NCBI GenBank assembly: GCA_024639165.1
Contig: JAHEIX010000020.1
Location: 50,109-114,108, forward strand
Direction of reading: 5' to 3'
DNA: 64,000 nt
DNA from: UBA7446 sp024639165
Lineage (GTDB): Bacteria > Bacteroidota > Bacteroidia > Flavobacteriales > Flavobacteriaceae
The translations under genes and the position numbers were made by a program. Position 1 is the first letter of the stretch; the number at the start of each line of letters is the position of its first letter. Below the pieces are notes generated by a model. It was given only the letters and a program-made list of their open reading frames with translations. It was not told where the DNA came from and ran no database searches. Below, one piece after another: positions 17,517 to 26,200 of this stretch.

Positions 17517-18125
17517 ATGAAAAAAAATAAATTTCCTATCCCAGAAAATGTGTTAGAACTCCTGTTTGGACTAGGAGCTGCCGTAGTGATTATTGGCGCA
17601 TTGTTAAAAATAACTCATGGAGAGTTTATTTTTTCTGGAAATACTTGGCTAACAGTTGGTTTAATTACGGAAGCAGTAATTTTCTCCATAACCGGATTTA
17701 GAGGCTTTATTATGTTACGCGACAACGCTCCTGTAACCTCTACAGAGGATGTAACAGATCTCTCTGATGTAGCTCAAGAAGCTTTGGCATTGAAGACAGC
17801 CTATCAAAATGCAACGTTACAACTCGAGACGCTAGGAACAAGTCTCAGTAGCGCAGTTAGTGCAACGGGTTCTTTAGAAGTTCCTTCCGAACTACCTGAG
17901 AATATGTTAAATTTAAATTCCAATGTTTCGCAAACAAACCAAGCATTAGAGCAGTTATCTGCTGCTTACAATGCCACCAAAGATGCAGTTGCAACGGAAC
18001 CAAAAGCTCATAGTGATGTAGTTGCAAATATGAATGCACTACACGCTGAACTGGCGACAATGAAAAATACCATTGCAGATCTTAATGCCAAATATGCCGA
18101 TATTTTAGGCGCAATGAAAAACTAA
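17517..18125 (+). CDS. gldL: Gliding motility / T9SS motor protein GldL
   Basis: A 202-residue inner-membrane protein with two helices (about residues 12-32 and 42-64: LLFGLGAAVVIIGALLKITHG and TVGLITEAVIFSITGF) that include the conserved charged residues of the proton-driven motor (KITHGE, TE). A cytoplasmic Ala/Leu-rich coiled-coil tail of about 130 residues follows. GldL and GldM form the 5:2 motor that powers type IX secretion and gliding. gldM starts 2 nt after its stop. Confidence 0.96.
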   Translation: MKKNKFPIPENVLELLFGLGAAVVIIGALLKITHGEFIFSGNTWLTVGLITEAVIFSITGFRGFIMLRDNAPVTSTEDVTDLSDVAQEALALKTAYQNATLQLETLGTSLSSAVSATGSLEVPSELPENMLNLNSNVSQTNQALEQLSAAYNATKDAVATEPKAHSDVVANMNALHAELATMKNTIADLNAKYADILGAMKN

Positions 18126-18127
18126 AT

Positions 18128-19837
18128 ATGGCAGGAGCAAAACAGGATACTCGTCAAAAAATGATCAACATGATGTACCTCGTGTTCATTGCCATGTTGG
18201 CTTTGAACATTAGTAAAGAGGTATTGGCTACGTTGGGGTTGATCAATGATGATATTGCTGCATCTACGCAGGATATGATAAGCGATAGTAATGAAAAGTA
18301 TACGCTTTTTAGCAATAATAGCTCAAATGAATACTATCGTCTAGCTGCTGAAAGTACGCCCAAAATTCATGTTATTGCTGATGAATATTTCAATTACATT
18401 GAGGCATTAAAAAAGCGCTTGATGGCCACCAGTGAAAGCGGTTATAAAATTGCACGTGAAAACAAGCAAACCAAAGAAGTGGATTCGATTGTTGACTACC
18501 AAACCATGGACAAGTCACAGTATTTGGATGAAATATTATTTTTTGGCGGTAAATATTCAGAAGAAGGTCAGGAATATGTTGATCTATTTTCCTCCTATAT
18601 TCCAAAACTTCAGGAAGTATTAGAAGAATTTATTGACGCGGATTTAGCTAAAGACCCGCCCACCGATGACAGTACTTATGGTCAATATATTGATTTTGAT
18701 TTCTCTGTACTTACAGATCTTGAAAAACGCTTTGCTTACGATGAAATGGTGCTCAATAGAGAAGGTAAATACATACCCTATCTAAATTATCATTTTGAAG
18801 GTTTTCCACTCATAGCATCGCTTTCTAAGCTCACCAAATTACAGTCTGATATTCGATTTGTTGAGAACAAGATTCTGGAGAATATGTTATCAACTATCAA
18901 CGAACACGAGGGGGGTATAAGCGCCAATACATACCAGACATTATTGGAATCTTCCAAGTCATCCTTCTACACAGGAGAGCTTGTTGATGCATCCGTTGTT
19001 ATGGGAAAAAAGGACGCTAACTTTGTACCAAGCCGGGTTGAGCTTTTACTCAACGGTAGTCCAATAGTAGAAGGAAGAGACTTCGATATTGCAGGTGGTG
19101 GTATTAAGTTGAAAAAGCGCTTTTCTAGTCCTGGTTCTTATAAGCTTACGGGTAAACTATTTTTTGAACGTAATAAGATTGAACAGTCGGTAGATGTGGC
19201 ACAAGTCATCTCTGTAATTGACAAGCCCAATGATGCCGTTATTTCTGCAGACCAAATGAAAGTAGTTTATCGTGGATTGCCTAATGACCTTTCAATTTCT
19301 ATTCCTGGAATCCCAAACAACAAATTAAAGGTACGTGCTACGAACGGTAAAGTACGACGTAAAGGATTAAAATTTGAGGCTATTCCCGATGGAGACAAGG
19401 TAGGGGAGCGCATGCGTATCTTTGTTTCTGGCGAAATTAATGGGGCTACCATTAACGCCCCTGGCCAAGACTTTAGAATTAAGCCATTACCACCTGCCTT
19501 AGGATCTGTTGACCTTGGTTCTCTTGGAAAGTTTGAAAGCGGTACATCTATTAACGGAGCTTACATAGACGCTGGTATTATTGCAGCAAAATTTCCTGAT
19601 GATTTTGATTATGACTTAAATGTTGAAGTCACTAATTTTTCAATGAGTGTTGGAAACAGATCTGGTGTTAGAGTAGATTCCAATAGAATTAGTAATAGCA
19701 ACCTACTTGTTTCATACATTAAGAGTCTTAATGCTGGGGATATGGTATTTGTTTTTGATATTGAAGCAAAAGTTAAAACAGGAAATGTTCAGTTGGATGG
19801 TATTAAAGTCACAGATTTTCGATTAATTATTGAATGA
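18128..19837 (+). CDS. gldM: Gliding motility / T9SS motor protein GldM
   Basis: A 569-residue bitopic protein. The start MAGAKQDTRQKMINMMYLV leads into one transmembrane helix (about residues 14-34), which inserts into the GldL bundle. The remainder is the long periplasmic shaft of four domains that touches the GldK/GldN ring, including an N-terminal helical domain and beta-rich domains (VELLLNGSPIVEGRDF, SIPGIPNNKLKVRATNGKVR). The stop TGA overlaps the gldN start (ATGATGA). It is somewhat longer than the Flavobacterium johnsoniae protein as I remember it. Confidence 0.96.
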   Translation: MAGAKQDTRQKMINMMYLVFIAMLALNISKEVLATLGLINDDIAASTQDMISDSNEKYTLFSNNSSNEYYRLAAESTPKIHVIADEYFNYIEALKKRLMATSESGYKIARENKQTKEVDSIVDYQTMDKSQYLDEILFFGGKYSEEGQEYVDLFSSYIPKLQEVLEEFIDADLAKDPPTDDSTYGQYIDFDFSVLTDLEKRFAYDEMVLNREGKYIPYLNYHFEGFPLIASLSKLTKLQSDIRFVENKILENMLSTINEHEGGISANTYQTLLESSKSSFYTGELVDASVVMGKKDANFVPSRVELLLNGSPIVEGRDFDIAGGGIKLKKRFSSPGSYKLTGKLFFERNKIEQSVDVAQVISVIDKPNDAVISADQMKVVYRGLPNDLSISIPGIPNNKLKVRATNGKVRRKGLKFEAIPDGDKVGERMRIFVSGEINGATINAPGQDFRIKPLPPALGSVDLGSLGKFESGTSINGAYIDAGIIAAKFPDDFDYDLNVEVTNFSMSVGNRSGVRVDSNRISNSNLLVSYIKSLNAGDMVFVFDIEAKVKTGNVQLDGIKVTDFRLIIE

Positions 19838-20673
19838 TGAGAAAACTAGCAAATACTTTATTTTTATTGATGGGCTGTATTGTCTTTGGTCAAGTCAATT
19901 TAATTAATTCCGATCGCCCCGAAGAGATAGGTGTACTTTCGGATGAGCAAAAAGAAATGTTTAGTGATAAAAAGTATTTAGAATATCCCCATGTTGACGA
20001 AAAAGACATCATGTGGAGTAAAGTTGTATATGAAGAAATTGATTTGAGTGAAAAATTTAATCACCCATTATTTTTTCCAAATGACAACTTGTACGAGACT
20101 GAAAGAAGATCCCTTTGGCGCACTATAAGGGAGGCAATACTTGATGGTCGAATTGATGTCATATACATGGACAATAACAATAAGTTTAGATATGTAATGC
20201 CTCTTGACGATGCAAAGAAAAAAATTAAAAACACCGTATCAATTAATGGTACTGACAAAAGTGAAGTGCTTAAATCATCTGATATTTCTTACTACCGTAT
20301 AAAGGGAGTTTGGTACGTTGACAAAAGAATTGGTGAAATGAGATACAGACTTCTTGGTATTATGCCATTCGGAAAAGACTTAATTAATAAAGAAAACAAA
20401 GAGCCCGTGCCTTTATTTTGGCTTTGGTATAAAGATTTACGCCCTATACTTCACGAGCAACTTGTTCTTGACGATCGCAATAATGTCAGTCGTATTTCCT
20501 TTGATCAACTACTGACTTCTAGAAGATTTACATCAAGAATTATTGGAATGGATAATGTTTTTAATGACAAATACATTGAAGACTATGTAACGGATCCCTT
20601 TATGCAGCTTATTGAATCTGAAAGGCTTAAGAATATTATTCGAGACTTTGAACAAGATCTTTGGTCTAACTAA
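19834..20673 (+). CDS. gldN: Gliding motility / T9SS ring protein GldN
   Basis: A 279-residue secreted protein with an N-terminal signal peptide (RKLANTLFLLMGCIVFGQ) and the GldN domain (IMWSKVVYEEIDLSEKFNHP, YYRIKGVWYVDKRIGEMRYR, ITDPF-like VTDPFMQLIESERL). It joins GldK in the periplasmic ring. Two adjacent ATG codons (19834 and 19837) overlap the gldM stop; either may be used. A strong terminator follows 8 bp after the stop. No gldO paralogue lies next to it, unlike in F. johnsoniae. Confidence 0.95.
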   Translation: MMRKLANTLFLLMGCIVFGQVNLINSDRPEEIGVLSDEQKEMFSDKKYLEYPHVDEKDIMWSKVVYEEIDLSEKFNHPLFFPNDNLYETERRSLWRTIREAILDGRIDVIYMDNNNKFRYVMPLDDAKKKIKNTVSINGTDKSEVLKSSDISYYRIKGVWYVDKRIGEMRYRLLGIMPFGKDLINKENKEPVPLFWLWYKDLRPILHEQLVLDDRNNVSRISFDQLLTSRRFTSRIIGMDNVFNDKYIEDYVTDPFMQLIESERLKNIIRDFEQDLWSN

Positions 20674-20680
20674 TTAATCA

Positions 20681-20704
20681 AAACCCACAGCTGTGGGTTT
20701 TTTT
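20681..20704 (+). terminator. Rho-independent terminator of gldKLMN, abutting the next start codon
   Basis: A near-perfect stem (AACCCACA / TGTGGGTT, 20682-20699) with a very tight loop, followed by T residues to 20704. The ATG of the FAD oxidoreductase begins at 20705. A GTG inside the hairpin (20693) is in frame but is not a credible start. Confidence 0.85.
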
Positions 20705-21742
20705 ATGCAACATGACGTACTTATTGTAGGCTTTGGTCTCGCCGGTTGGGCACTGACGGAAGTTTTGAAACAAGAGGGAAAGTCCTTTGTTGTTTTTGAC
20801 GAAAAAAAACAATCAAGTTCTAGTGTAGCTACGGGTATTTACAATCCCGTTGTGTTGAAGCGATTTACAGCTGTTACTTATGCACAAGAGCTAATGAATT
20901 TTTCCATTCCTTTTTATGCTAACACAGCGAATGGTAAGTTTCAGCATCCCATGTCCATATATCGTGTTTTTGCCAAAGCGGCGGAACAAAATAAGTGGAT
21001 GGAGGGTTTAGGTAAGACTGCCTTAAGCCCTTATATGTCTAGTAAAGTACATGAACAAAATATTCATAATATCGTAACATCTCATGGTTTTGGTGAAGTG
21101 CTGCATACGGGTAGGATTGATGTAAATGGTCTTTTGCATCATGCAAGTCATAATCTAATCAAAACCCATTCTTTTGTTCAAGAACAATTTGACTATGATG
21201 TTTTAAAAATTACTAGCGGAGGTATTGTCTACAAGCAATGGACAGCCAAGCATATTATCTTTGCTGAGGGGGTAGGTGTTAAGCACAACCCTTGGTTTGC
21301 AACACTTCCTATTGTGCCAAATAAGGGTGAATGGCTAGAAGTTTTATGCAAAGGGCTACAGCTAACACAGATGATTAAAGGGAGTGTTTTTATTGTACCC
21401 TTGGGTAACGATAGATATCGCGTGGGGGCTACTTATGCACGTACCTTTGAGAGCTCTACGCCTACAGCTGCAAATCGAACATGGCTAATTAACCAATTTC
21501 AGAAATACACAAAACTACCTTTCGAGGTGCTTTTTCATGGCGCTGGATTACGACCAACTGTTCCCGACAGACGCCCCGTTATAGGTACACATCCCAATTT
21601 TCGTTCTTTAAGCTGTGTAAACGGATTGGGCTCACGTGGGGTATTGTGGGCACCATTTCTCGCTGATCAATTGGTAAAGCATCTTTATTCAGATACTCCT
21701 TTACCTGAAAATCTTCAAACAACGCGTTTTATGACCTTCTGA
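20705..21742 (+). CDS. FAD-dependent oxidoreductase (DAO family)
   Basis: A 345-residue flavoprotein. The N-terminal FAD-binding Rossmann motif is VLIVGFGLAGWALTEVL (GxGxxG), then VFDEKKQSSSSVATGIYNPV, and a C-terminal DAO signature GAGLRPTVPDRRPVIGTHP with GSRGVLWAPFLADQL. Relatives oxidise amines or amino acids, or act in tRNA modification (MnmC-like C-domain); the substrate here is unknown. The ATG at 20705 is chosen because the in-frame GTG 12 nt upstream is inside the gldN terminator. Such a gene next to gldN is familiar from flavobacterial genomes. Expression may depend on read-through of the terminator. Confidence 0.82.
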   Translation: MQHDVLIVGFGLAGWALTEVLKQEGKSFVVFDEKKQSSSSVATGIYNPVVLKRFTAVTYAQELMNFSIPFYANTANGKFQHPMSIYRVFAKAAEQNKWMEGLGKTALSPYMSSKVHEQNIHNIVTSHGFGEVLHTGRIDVNGLLHHASHNLIKTHSFVQEQFDYDVLKITSGGIVYKQWTAKHIIFAEGVGVKHNPWFATLPIVPNKGEWLEVLCKGLQLTQMIKGSVFIVPLGNDRYRVGATYARTFESSTPTAANRTWLINQFQKYTKLPFEVLFHGAGLRPTVPDRRPVIGTHPNFRSLSCVNGLGSRGVLWAPFLADQLVKHLYSDTPLPENLQTTRFMTF

Positions 21743-22015
21743 TATCCCATAGCTTATTAACAAAAAGCGGTTTTTTGATCTATAATCGTTGATTAATGCA
21801 TTTTATTTTTGCTTTTTTGCTACAAAGGGACATGCGTTGTGTTAAAACGTAACAAACACATTATAAACAATTTAAGTATTTACAGAAAAAATCATGATGG
21901 AATTAGCTGTTATTTTTGACTAAATTTTAGAATATGTGAATAAAATGCGCATTTTTATGACAGTTACAGGTTAGATGTATACTTTTTTTAGTAACTTTAT
22001 GAAAATTAAATAAAT
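21743..22015. other. AT-rich intergenic region before the 64-residue gene
   Basis: 273 bp without a gene. One exact TAnnTTTG match (TATTTTTG, 21911-21918) points toward the small gene but would leave a leader of about 90 nt. No clear hairpin terminator for the FAD gene was seen. I see no RNA gene or repeat in it. Confidence 0.5.
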
Positions 22016-22210
22016 ATGGCTTACTCATTTGAAAACAGTAAAGGTAAAACGTATTACCTGCATACTAAAGATGTAACACTTAAAGGTGGAAGAAACCAAA
22101 CCATTTATTACTTCGCTAAAGATCAACGCGACAACGCTTGTGATTTGCCAGCTGGTAAGAAGGTAGTTGAAAACGAACGTACGGGACTTCCATTCGTTAA
22201 GTCTGCTTAA
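22016..22210 (+). CDS. Small conserved hypothetical protein (64 residues)
   Basis: A 64-residue basic protein with no signal peptide or membrane helix. The core is a short beta-rich pattern KGKTYYLHTKDVTLKGG, RNQTIYYFAKD, LPAGKKVVENERTGLPFV. I recall small proteins with this KxYYLHxKxVxLxGGRxQxIYFFAK pattern in Bacteroidota, cyanobacteria and others, all without known function. It stands alone, 273 bp after the FAD gene, with its own strong terminator, so it is probably an independent and possibly abundant transcript. The ATG follows an AT-rich leader. Confidence 0.75.
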   Translation: MAYSFENSKGKTYYLHTKDVTLKGGRNQTIYYFAKDQRDNACDLPAGKKVVENERTGLPFVKSA

Positions 22211-22234
22211 AAATTAGGCAGAAAATAAAATCAA

Positions 22235-22262
22235 AACCTCACCTTATGGTGGGGTTTTTTTT
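22235..22262. terminator. Bidirectional terminator between the small gene and porP/sprF
   Basis: Stem AACCTCACC / GGTGGGGTT (22235-22243 and 22248-22256) with TTAT loop, T-run to 22262 on plus and A-rich bases upstream giving a weaker T-run on minus. It sits between two convergent genes and can stop both. Confidence 0.85.
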
Positions 22263-23277
22263 ATAGGTTATTTGTACTAAGTCTTTTGTAGTAACCTCGA
22301 GTGTTTCTAGTAAATCTATCAAAATTGAATCGCAGGCCTAATTCGACAATTGTAGGGATATTGAAGTCGTTTGACTTTGATGCAAAGGAATAATTGAATT
22401 TGAACAAAAAGCTTTCAAACGAAATAGTCGAAACCAGCCCCATTCCCAATGCGCTATTTTCTCCATAACTTATCATGGACTGCATGAATCCTAATGATAA
22501 ATTATTCATTTGCAATTCTTGACTAGCAAAGAATCGTGTCGTTTCCCCATGAAGAATGCCATAGACATTTCCATAAAAGTAGCTGTTTTGAGGTAAAATT
22601 CCACGGCCATATGGGTTTACATCTAATTCAACCGCACCATTTAAGATAAAAGCCATTTCTTTTTTAACTTTAGCCTCTTTATTAAAAGAAATATTGGGCG
22701 AGTTCAAATGTGCAAGATGAATTCCAACCATGAATTTTTCATTAAAAACTGCTCCAGAGGCTCCAATTTCAAAATAATTTGTTGACGGCTTAATAGTAGC
22801 CAATGGATCAATAGAGCTCCCTACAATGGTACCCAGTTGTTCGTTTATTTGGTCCCCAAAAATAAGCACACTTGGATCGAGTGTTTGTGTTGTAATCCCT
22901 ACATCTAAACCGCCTATAAAATAGGTTTCTACACCGATTCGGAAATTATATGCATAACTCAATCGTATGGAATTTTCCTTTAATCCTAACTGATTTAAAT
23001 TAAATGAATTAACATCTACACCTATTGAAAAATTTAGATCACGGAACGCCATATTCCCATACAGGTAATTGTTCTCAGCACTTAATCCCTCGCCATAATT
23101 GATGCTGGAGAACATCACACCAGCTTTTGATGTCAGGTTGATACCATGCAAACTCGGATTCACCTTTTGTGCAATAGATGGACTTATTGGAAAAGAAGTT
23201 TGTCCATAAGTTATCGTAGTGAAAAGTAAACTTAACCCAAACAGCAAAAATAGATATGGACAATTAACCTTTCTCAT
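22261..23277 (-). CDS. PorP/SprF-family type IX secretion outer-membrane protein
   Basis: A 338-residue outer-membrane beta-barrel of the PorP/SprF family. It has a signal peptide (LFLLFGLSLLFTTITYGQ), then TSFPISPSIAQKVNPSLHGI, alternating hydrophobic strands, and a final strand VELGLRFNFDRF. Family members pair with proteins that carry type B T9SS C-terminal domains and are needed to export or anchor them. Its ATG overlaps the TGA of the giant adhesin gene upstream (ATGA), as sprF follows sprB in Flavobacterium. It is therefore the likely dedicated partner of that adhesin. Confidence 0.92.
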   Translation of the reverse strand: MRKVNCPYLFLLFGLSLLFTTITYGQTSFPISPSIAQKVNPSLHGINLTSKAGVMFSSINYGEGLSAENNYLYGNMAFRDLNFSIGVDVNSFNLNQLGLKENSIRLSYAYNFRIGVETYFIGGLDVGITTQTLDPSVLIFGDQINEQLGTIVGSSIDPLATIKPSTNYFEIGASGAVFNEKFMVGIHLAHLNSPNISFNKEAKVKKEMAFILNGAVELDVNPYGRGILPQNSYFYGNVYGILHGETTRFFASQELQMNNLSLGFMQSMISYGENSALGMGLVSTISFESFLFKFNYSFASKSNDFNIPTIVELGLRFNFDRFTRNTRGYYKRLSTNNL

Positions 23278-26200
23278 TTAAGTAAAAATATAGTTCCTGT
23301 TTCAGTGATAATTTCGTCGTTTAATCGAGTAGCGATTATTTTATATACATAGTAATTTGAATTTGGATCAGAATTACTTCCATCCCATCCTAAGACTTTA
23401 ATAACTGAATTTGCAGCTAAAGAGTTTTCAGTTACAGATTCTTCATAAATCAGCACTCCAGACTTGTTGTATACATAAAAGTTAACCTCTTTTAGCCCTG
23501 TAAATGAAGGACCTATTCGATCATTTATATTATCGTTATTGGGTGTGAAGGTGTTTGGCATGATTAGCGAGTATCCTTTGCCAACAACAATCTCTTGTGT
23601 AGTAGTTTTAAAGCAACCCGAAGCATTGTATGCTGTAAGTGTTACAGTGTAAGTTCCTTCTGCTTGGTAGATATGCGTTACTTGTGAGCCTGATTTTGTT
23701 GCTGATGCATCTCCAAAATCCCAAACAATAGAGCCGTACGAATTGATACCGCTAAGTTTAAAGGAAACACTTGTTCGTTCACTTATCGTTCCGTAACGCT
23801 CATATTCTGGACTGGTGTAGGTAAAGCTAGGATCATTAACTGTAATATCCAGCAAATCGGTATTAACGGCTATTCCACAACCAAACTCGTCTTGAATTTC
23901 TAATGTGGCCAAATCCACTGGACTGGTAATGGAGAGGCGATATCTTTTTTCACTGAAATTTTCAGCAATCACGGAAACATTCGTTTCTGGAACTTTAACT
24001 CCGTTATAGTAGAAATACAATAATTCACTTGTGGCACGAACATCCAAATCAATAGTTCCGCTATTTTCAAGACAATAAGTATCGCTAACACTTACATTAG
24101 CATAAGAGATTTCATTTTTAGTTACCTCAAAAGTTTCTTCAATCTCACAGTACACATTTCCAGTTGAAAACTCAACCTCTTCCACCTTCACCTTATAAAG
24201 TCCTTCTTTAAGTTTGCTGGCGTAGCTACTCCCCGTTAAACTAGAAACTACAATCCAGCTTCCTGAATAACAAGAGGCAGTTCCACCACCAACAGTTACA
24301 GAACCTATCAAAGGGGTAGTAGGGTCAAGGTCGTGGTCTAATTTGGCCTCAACACTTACTGAACTAGGTCGCGCGCACACAACGAGAGAGCCACTAGCTG
24401 AGAAGTCACCATTGACTAAACTGAGTGAAACAAATTGCCCCGAATCACAATTTTGATAACTTACATTGCTCAGCACATAATTCGGATCTACAACTCCATC
24501 CGAATCAATGTCAGCACTGTCTTCTATTCCATCTGAGTTGGCATCGGTTTTTCCGGCATCTGTAACTCCATCATTATCGATATCTGCATCAATTAAATCA
24601 TAAATACCATCATTGTCTGCATCACGGAGCGTTAGGGTATAAGTAAAGCAACTTGTTTCTTCTTCAAAATAATACCACGTTAGTTGTTTGTAAAAGTCTG
24701 TATTTCCACCTGTTGCTTGAATTGATATGATACCATCGTCTGTTCCGTCACAACTCACAGGTACTATTTCGTTAGTTTGGATTTGTAGTGGATCGGGCCC
24801 TTTAACGATATACGTTTCTGTTATACTACAAGTATTTGCATTTATAGAACCAACATTTACTGTGTAGGTTCCAGGCAACAGATTTTGAATGTGATTAGAC
24901 GTAGTTGTATTACTGTAATTGTTTGGACCAGTCCAAGCATAATAATAGGTATAGGTATTATCAGACATCTCAACTTTAATCTCTCCAGATCGATCTCCAT
25001 AGCAAGCTATATTTTTTACTTGTGACGCACCAATATCTAAAGATAAGTCATCTTTATATCCAGCCTCAACTTGATTAAGGATACTAAAGTTAGGTAATAC
25101 GTCAATTTGAACACCAATACTGATGGGCGTCACGCATACACTATTAGCTGTGGCAATATCAAATGAATACTGCCCTCCTTGGGTAATGTTTCCAGTAATT
25201 TCAAAGACATCTCCAATCACTTGTGTATTTAGCCCATTTGGAAGATTGGTAACGTATGGCGTAGTGCCGTTTGCAAAGCGAATACTGATTTTGTCAATAT
25301 CACTTCCGATGCATACGCTCTGGTTAAGTGTTCCAGAAGTCCCTAAATTCGTAAGTTCAGGCCCAGCTACAACAACAATATTCCCAGTAAACATAGGACT
25401 ATCACACCCGGTCTGGTTAATGGTCTTCACAAGATAGCTGTAGGTTTGGTCTGTAGTAATATTATTTGAAGGAGTACCCGAAATAGTTAACTGCTTTGTT
25501 GTCGCATCATAGCTTGGAGAAACGCCGTTGGGTAGCCCTGAAACTTCATAAGCCCAGTAGGCCTCGGGAATATCAAATACAATATTATCTATTCCAATTC
25601 CTTCACAGCGTGTTTGATTTAATGCTCCAGATGAAGCAGCAACATTTATTTTTGTGTCTGGATTTAGTCGAATAAATCCAGTTAGTGAGGTGCTTCCACA
25701 AATGTTCCCAACGGTTTCAACACTATAATTTAATGTTTGTTGGGTAGAAATATCAGTAGTTGGCGTTCCACTAATAGTTAACTGATTTCCTATTACAATC
25801 CAGTTAAGGCCTGTATTATCTAATCCAACTACTTTAGCACTAGTTGCGCCACCACCAAAGTCATAGATAATGTCGTTTGGAAGCGGTGTGCCTTCACAAA
25901 ATTCTTGACTGGCTGTAGTTGATCCAGAAGAGAGATTTAATTCGTGTGCAGCAAAAACAGTAAGTGTTCCAGAGCGATTTACAGATGTACACCCTGTCAA
26001 TTGATTTTCTGCAACTATAGTATAATTATAACTAGTATCTGCATTGATATTTTGCACTGTTCCAGAGATAGTGAATTGACCACTTGCCACATTGAATTGG
26101 CTGTTAATACCACTTGGTGTAACATCCCAATCAATTTGCACTGTATTAGCACCGCTTACATCATATACTATATCATTTATGGCAATGTTTTCACATACTT

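Noticed and set aside
20693..20704. GTG start for the FAD oxidoreductase inside the terminator hairpin
   Set aside because: It lies within the stem; homologues start at the flavin-binding motif, matching the ATG at 20705.
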